The position numbers were made by a program, and so were the translations under genes. 64,000 bases of DNA from Conoideocrella luteorostrata (Eukaryota > Ascomycota > Sordariomycetes > Hypocreales > Clavicipitaceae), in contig JASWJB010000177.1 of NCBI GenBank assembly GCA_032433595.1, positions 1 through 64,000 on the forward strand. The letters are read 5' to 3'. Shown here one piece after another: positions 58,157 through 64,000 of this stretch; position 1 is the first letter of the stretch, and each line of letters opens with the position of its first letter. The notes below the pieces were generated by a model that saw only the letters and a program-made list of their open reading frames with translations, was not told the DNA's origin and searched no databases.

Positions 58157-59778
58157 GTTGATTCGAATATTTTGATCGGTTTCTGTTCGCTCCGGTTATA
58201 TACTAAGGTCGGACCCAATTTCGGTCAGTAACGTGTCTTTTCCCCTTGTTTCTCCTGCAGTTGGAGAAATTGCGCTTCTGGAGACCGCGGGTCCTGAATT
58301 TACATACCGCAGTTTGCTGCGACACTTTCGAATGCTTCAGCTCCGATTATTGGGAACCAGACACGGTTGTATAATGTTAAAGGAGAAGTTTGATCTTTGA
58401 TCCGGTCGTTTGCCGGATATATAGCAATCGGCAGAAAAAGATAGGAAAGCTAAATTGGAGCAAGATTCCACGTCGAACCCCTTATTGTCTAAGAGGATGT
58501 CTTAAACCAATGGGCAGGTCAAGATGGTTGGAATGTAGACCTTGATCTAAAATGAAAATCAAATAATTCAGAAGTGTCTGCAACAGTTCGTTGAGGAACG
58601 GATGACCTTGTAAGAAAGAAAAAAAGAAGCACCCGAGAAAAAACTTCCTGAGTAGGCTGAGAGGGATGGTACCCTAATAATAAAGTTGGCCACGCCGCTT
58701 CCGCTCGGCATTACGGAAAATCAGGTTTCACCAAGCGACTGGATGTACCTCAATCTACGGGGTATAGCAATGTTGAAAAAGTAATACTCATTCTCTCATT
58801 ACCCCACTGATGGACCAGTTCACTTCTATGGCTCTACTAAGAAGAGCCACTTACTACAGGCTGGCCCCTCATTGTCCCTCATGTTAGTTACGTCTGGGAG
58901 GTTTACCAATAGCCCAGGCCCAGGGAACATATGACAATGTCACCGCAGACGTAGATGCCTGACGACACGAAAGAAACCCGGCGAAAACGCAACGCATGGC
59001 AGCGGAGCCTACAAGGGATGTCAGGCCACGGTTCATGGAACGCTCGAAGGAGCCCACTGATGCCTTCCTAGTAGTATTCAAGCCGGACTAAAAGTCCTAT
59101 GTGGGCTGTGGACAGCCTCGTGATGGTTGCATCGCGGGACCACCCCGTCAGCCATTTACGTAGTCTTCTAGCCAAGAAGGAGTTGCATGTACGGAGTACG
59201 GAGCATAGACTGCACTGCATATGTATGCGGCGCATATGAAAAGTGGAATGAGACCCAGCGGAAAGCTGGGCTTACAGGGGGTGCAAGGTCTCAACCACAA
59301 GCTGAAGCGAGATTTTCAACGTCGCGGGTATTTCGTTGCCACTATTAACAGTATCCTATGCCCGCCGTCCCATGCTTAAACTTCCATGGGTCACATAATC
59401 AATGCCGATCAGCTGCAATTTTGGAACAGCCATGGGACAGCCCTGAACTTAATTGTTAGATCTGTCTGGCTTGCCGTCCAAATCGCCAGCATTATGTGCC
59501 TGAATGTGACGTCAAATCTTGTACAAAGAGCCATGCCAACATTGACATGACAGGACTCCGACCAATTTGAGTTGAGAAACAACCATTCGAATACGCTTGT
59601 TTTAGGGAAAGTTTCGCGTTCATAGTTCAACATTTCCACAATTCACCATACTCTTCGACTCGTCAACTCTTCCAGCCACAATGGACCCAAGTTCCACCCG
59701 AAATTATGATAGCGTAACACATTACCCTGGTCAGACCTAGGGTCGTCAATTAGGACCGAGGGGGAGGGGGCAACTTTG

Positions 59779-59787
59779 ATCTGATAA
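59779..59787 (+). promoter_or_regulatory. SreA-type iron-responsive GATA site (ATCTGATAA)
   Basis: Perfect match to ATCWGATAA, the site bound by fungal iron-sensing GATA repressors (SreA, Urbs1 and relatives). It lies 1.6 kb upstream of sidA and 2.4 kb upstream of the NRPS. A second, generic GATA core (GCTGATAAAA) is 25 bp to the right. Confidence 0.65.
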
Positions 59788-60200
59788 GATTAAATGAAAT
59801 GCTGATAAAATTCCACCACACGACGCCGCAGAATACATGACGCCACAAGTCTCGGCAGATGACAGACCCCTGATCCAGCAGACGGTTGGCAAATCAGGCT
59901 TTGCCATAATTTGCGAATTGTGAACCACTACGAGCCGTTCAGTGGGATGACCACTGCAGTGTGACGTGAGTAATTCCGAGAATCGCCCAAACCTTAAAAT
60001 GGTGCAGGCCATTTATCCCTTTTGGAGCATGCGTGCGGCAAAGTCACAAATAATGTTTCGATTGCGCGAGCGGTGAGCAAAGTCTTGTGCCCCTCCTTTT
60101 TCGCTGTCGTTGTCGAATACCAAACAATTACTCCGTCCGCCAAATGGATACCCGGGCTGCTACTAGTCTTTCCAAGTGGAGATGAGCGAATAATCTGATG

Positions 60201-60209
60201 ATCTGATAA
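60201..60209 (+). promoter_or_regulatory. SreA-type iron-responsive GATA site (ATCTGATAA), left of a pair
   Basis: Perfect ATCWGATAA match, directly preceded by the near match ATCTGATG at 60193-60200. It is 17 bp (start to start) from the next site, so two repressor molecules could bind side by side. Confidence 0.7.
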
Positions 60210-60217
60210 AAAACCGG

Positions 60218-60226
60218 ATCTGATAA
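60218..60226 (+). promoter_or_regulatory. SreA-type iron-responsive GATA site (ATCTGATAA), inside an inverted repeat
   Basis: Perfect ATCWGATAA match set inside the inverted repeat GGATC-TGATAA-GATCC (60216-60231). It lies almost midway between sidA and the NRPS, about 2 kb from each start codon. Confidence 0.7.
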
Positions 60227-61470
60227 GATCCAGACCCTTACTAGCTTAGCAAGCAATGACTTTCAGCTTTTGCTAATCCAATCAATTGCTTGTCCGTCGG
60301 CTTGCGGAATACGGGCGCACAATAAGAAAATTTTTTCTCATCGCTCTTGGTTTTCATTGTGCGTAGTTATGACGGAGTTTACCTTCGCCACATAGCTGTT
60401 GCAAATGCCTTTGGTTCCTAGAAATATTGCCATACACGGTTAGCTGTGGTTTTGTAGACACCGACTGGATACTAAATCTGAAAAGGTACGCCGGATGCCG
60501 AATGTGAAATATGTTAGTACAAATCAACACGTTTCTCCATGAAGGCAGCCCAGGCGCAGGCTGAACTCCACCGTCTAACGAATATGGGCGGATATTGGTA
60601 CTACGTACTAGTACAATAACTTCTTCTCTTTGTGCGCTGTGGATTCTCGTGTGGATGTAATGGCCGCCGATTGCTGTACCGGAGTGGGGGGACAAAAATT
60701 GCAACGGTCTAACGTAGCAGTCATAGCCGCGATCGGGAATGTTGGAATAAACCAAATCCGCCTTAGGAGTGACTTAGCTGATGTACAGTAGCGAATGACT
60801 CTGACAATGTCTTGGAGCTTGCAAGGCTCCATGCTCCAGCTGAGGCTCGCGCAGACATTCAGGTGTTGGATCTCCGCTTCTGCTTATTTTGGTGCTGACT
60901 CGAACTATTCCGTATGCACAATGGGGGATTGCCGTCTTCAGAAAATTTGTTAATACCTGCCCTTTTAATGCCGCGCGAACCGATTCGTGACTCTCCTCAC
61001 TCAATACAAGACTACAAACGTAGCTAAATGCCTTGTAGAAGTACGTATTTCATACCTTGGTTTACTACCCCTGTGCGGTTGTCAACGGTCCACCACCCTC
61101 GTCAGTTTCTTGGAAAGACTTTCTGAACTCACGATGTATCTTTTTTGGGGCGCTCAACGTCGTCCTACATACCCCTCCGGGTGAGTTTGAAGTCGTGGAC
61201 CATAACTAGTTAGCCTCAAACCCTGCTCGGTCGCCGTCCGTCGGATATAACGGTCTCGGGTATTGGGCGGCGATGAAAAGAATGGTTTGCAGCCACCAAC
61301 AGCATCGTATGTAGACATTGCAAATTGCGTGCATACATGCTGATGGGATGTCGCCCACAGAGCAATTGATCATACCGCTGGCTTAGCGCGGCAATCGCGA
61401 CTGGGACGGAAGTAGCCACCTGCCTCAAACTTGCTCCAGTCCGAACAGCGCAGCAGTCGGAGCAGTTGCA

Positions 61471-61500
61471 GCAGTCGCAAGCAGTCGCAAGCAGTCGCAG
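61471..61500. repeat. Short tandem repeat of CAGTCGCAAG
   Basis: Three near-perfect 10-bp units, extended on the left by degenerate CAGTCGG/CAGTTGCAG units from about 61451. Located 0.7 kb upstream of the NRPS start codon. Confidence 0.75.
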
Positions 61501-62229
61501 CGGCCCATATTGTACTTCTTCACACCGCGACGCCTCGCAACTGACTTCGTCATCCCATCCCGTACCTCCATCTCTGACCTATTGCATGGCCTTGACCTCC
61601 TGCCGGCCAACCACATCTATTTTGTCTTCGCCCCGGCTCTGCATGCCTTGAACGGTAGTGTCTACCTACTCCGTGCGTCCGGTGGACCAGCCCCATTGAC
61701 GTGTCTCTCAGCTCATGGCATGCTAGTTGGAGCCTCGCTGATTAATTCCTCTCTTCTTACAGGCTGAGCAAGGAGCTGCAAATGCAAGCGCCGACCACTG
61801 CAACCACTGGGCCCATCTCTGCTCAGAACATTGCCTCGCTTGGAGAATAATCAAATTGCTCATTGGCTGTGTTTGCGTAAGGTACATGATTGCGTTACCC
61901 GCATGAACGCTGTTAACGACGTTCGAGTTTGGCTCGACTCCATCCAATCATCCAAGCTTATAGGCTATTTGCTGGTTGGGAAAACCAAACTGGTCTAGCG
62001 AGAAAGATTTCGTGGTGTCTGATGTGTAATGGCATTATTTTACTACCTGACCTCTATGACTTATTACAGACCTTCTGCATGTGCGGACGTACCTCTTATA
62101 AACGGTTAGCATTCCGCGTATCATCAAAGCTAAAGACGTGCATTGGCTGAGCATCAATCTATAATATCGCGGAGCTTCAGAAAAGCATCAACTATTCCGT
62201 GCCTGATCCACTAAAACGACAGCAACACC

Positions 62230-64000
62230 ATGGATCATAATGACCTGTCTATCTGCAACCCAAGTCCTCAGCTACTTCCAGGTCCTCAACTATTACATCA
62301 TCTCGTCACCTTGTCCAACGATACAACATCAATAGAGTATCTGCTCGATGATGAACAAACGTCCTATTCCTACAAAGTGCTTCAAGATGAATCTAGAAAA
62401 CTCTCTCAAATTGTCAGTTTCTTGCATCCAAAGTCTGAACAAGATGGAGACATGGTCATTCCCATCCTGATGCCCCAATGCCCTCATCTCTATATCTCTT
62501 TACTCGCGGTGCTGAAAGCTGGTGGTGCTTTTTGCCCTCTGAGTATCGATGCGCCGCCTGAGCGACTCAAGTTTATCCTCAAAGATGTGGCAGCCAAGGT
62601 TGTGCTGGTTACCCAGCAAGTTGCAAACCTGATACCTTCGGAATGCAACATAAAAGTTGTTCAAGTTGATGCACTAGACTCGTTGGGGTGCAAAGATGTT
62701 TCATGTCGAGTACCAGGTCCACACTCACTGGCTTATGTTATGTACACCTCAGGATCTACGGGCACACCCAAAGGAGTTGGCATATCTCATAGGGCGGCGA
62801 CTCAGGCACTTCTTGCTCATGATCGACATATTCCAGAGTTCTCGAGGTTCTTACAATTCGCAGCGCCAACATTTGATGTTTCAGTCTTCGAAATATTCTT
62901 CCCCTTGTTCAGAGGAAACACTCTCATTTCCGTGAAACGAGAAGATATGCTTGACGATCTGCCGGCCGCCATGCGACGCATGGGTGTTGACGCTTGTGAA
63001 CTTACACCCACAGTTGCAGGCAGCCTTCTGAAAAGACGACAGAACGTTCCAACACTGAAACTATTACTGACTATTGGCGAGATGCTGAAAACGCCCGTCA
63101 TACAAGAGTTTGGTGGCAGTGAGGATAAGGAGAGTTTGCTGTGGGCTATGTACGGTCCTACTGAGGCCACTATACACTGGTACGAAGATGCGACGTCTTT
63201 GTATCCTCTACTGTCTAAGCTGAGAATCTTAATAGCACCTTGAAAACAAGTCTGCCGTCTGCGTCGTCCCCTGGCAATATTGGATCGCCACTCGATACGG
63301 TTTCCTGCTTCGTTATTGAACCGGCAAACACCCCAGACGAAAGTCGACTCTTTCACCTTCTTCCAAGAGGCGAAGCCGGAGAACTTGCTGTTGGAGGTCA
63401 TCAGCTTGCTAGAGGATACATCAATCGGCCGGATCAGACGTCTTCTGCCTTTATCGAGTCTCCATATGGCAGAGTATATCGCACCGGAGACAGAGCCGTC
63501 ATGAATTCTGATGGCGCTCTGGAATGCCTTGGCCGTTTATCAGATGGCCAAGTAAAGCTTCGCGGCCAGCGAATCGAATTGGGAGAAATAGAGCATGCTG
63601 CTTTGAGAACACCAGGTTGCCATGGTGCAAGCGCTGCAGTGGTGGGCTCCAACTTGGTTCTCTTTTGCGCCGTCGATCCCGGTGTTCTTGAAATAGCTAT
63701 TGAGAGTAGCTGCAAGTCTTGGCTGCCGCAATTCATGGTGCCAAACGAGATTGTGCCCATGCCCGAGTTTCCTACACTTCCAAGTGGCAAAATCGATGCA
63801 AAAAAACTTAAGAATGAGTTTGTCCGGGAAAGAGAGGCTCGGGATACTACTGTAGACGTTTCTCAGGAAGAAACACAACAGGACAAAGAGCTCATTCGCA
63901 TTGTTTCAGAGACACTGAATGATGGCGTGAAGATGCAAACAGTTCTTGCAAGTGCCGGTCTAGACTCACTCTCTGCGATCAAATTGACAGCAGCCCTTCG
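62230..64000 (+). CDS. sidC: Non-ribosomal peptide synthetase, 5' end (probable ferricrocin synthetase SidC/NPS2)
   Basis: Exon 1 (62230-63179) and the start of exon 2 (63236 onwards) join across a 56-bp intron (GTACGA to ATAG), giving the first 572 residues; the gene runs out of the window. It opens directly with an adenylation domain: A2 LLAVLKAGGAFCPLS (about 91-105), A3 YTSGSTGTPKG (172-182), A4 FDVSVFEIF (215-223), A5 MYGPTEATIHC (307-317, Cys made by splicing), A7 YRTGD (398-402), A8 GQVKLRGQRIELGE (421-434) and A10 LPSGKIDAKKL (498-508). A thiolation domain follows with the phosphopantetheine serine in GLDSLSAI (Ser561). Starting with A-T, and sitting next to sidA, fits SidC/NPS2, which builds the intracellular siderophore ferricrocin. 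SidD, the fusarinine synthetase, also starts with A-T, so the assignment needs the rest of the gene. The ATG has a good context (ACCATGG). Confidence 0.8.

Larger units (their letters stand above)
58157..62229. promoter_or_regulatory. Long divergent regulatory region between sidA and the NRPS
   Basis: 4.07 kb with no supported gene; short frames such as 58884-59081 and 61510-61767 have no domain. It contains three perfect ATCWGATAA sites (59779, 60201, 60218), a near match ATCTGATG (60193-60200), and a CCAAT box at 60278-60282 that could serve the CCAAT-binding complex/HapX. A TACGGAGTA copy lies at 59190-59198, and a CAGTCGCAAG tandem at about 61471-61500. A TATATAA-like sequence is about 45 bp upstream of the sidA ATG. 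Confidence 0.6.

Overview
The window looks like nuclear DNA from a filamentous ascomycete, most likely a sordariomycete close to Hypocreales. Genes carry short introns of about 55-120 bp with GTAAGT-type donors, the orthologues are typical fungal ones, and a hydroxamate-siderophore locus lies at the right edge. The species cannot be fixed from the sequence alone. Exon boundaries were assigned by hand from reading frame, splice signals and family conservation; there is no transcript evidence.

Left part (1-24 kb): a dynamin-family GTPase with nuclear-type signals, a decayed sugar transporter, a GFA-type zinc protein, a UPF0303/haem-degrading-domain protein, a secreted Thr/Gln-rich repeat protein, a small three-exon LAMTOR1/Meh1 orthologue (TORC1 anchoring), a small conserved Cys-rich protein, a gene-poor stretch of about 8.6 kb, and an F-box protein.

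Middle (24.6-37.3 kb): a dense housekeeping block, mostly for RNA polymerase II transcription and splicing. It holds a ZNF830-like protein, Mediator Med7, a Bye1-like PHD/TFIIS-M/SPOC protein, proteasome subunit alpha (Pre9/PSMA4), a PAP2 lipid phosphatase and a WW/FF-domain Urn1-like splicing factor.

Accessory stretch (37.3-50.7 kb): one Zn2Cys6 transcription factor surrounded by long gene-poor DNA with a broken Tc1/mariner-type transposase and other unrecognised decayed fragments.

Right part (50.7-64 kb): a cytochrome P450 and an MFS transporter are divergently arranged. They are followed by L-ornithine N5-monooxygenase (SidA) and the 5' end of a non-ribosomal peptide synthetase that opens directly with an adenylation domain, most likely the ferricrocin synthetase SidC/NPS2, cut by the window end. 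SidA makes N5-hydroxyornithine, the building block the NRPS would assemble. The 4.1-kb divergent region between sidA and the NRPS contains three perfect copies of ATCWGATAA, the known site of the iron-responsive GATA repressor SreA, so the pair is probably iron-repressed.

Across the window the 9-mer TACTCCGTA (or its complement) occurs about 19 times by eye where about 0.5 is expected, always outside the genes called here. This is the most unusual structure not explained by the annotation.
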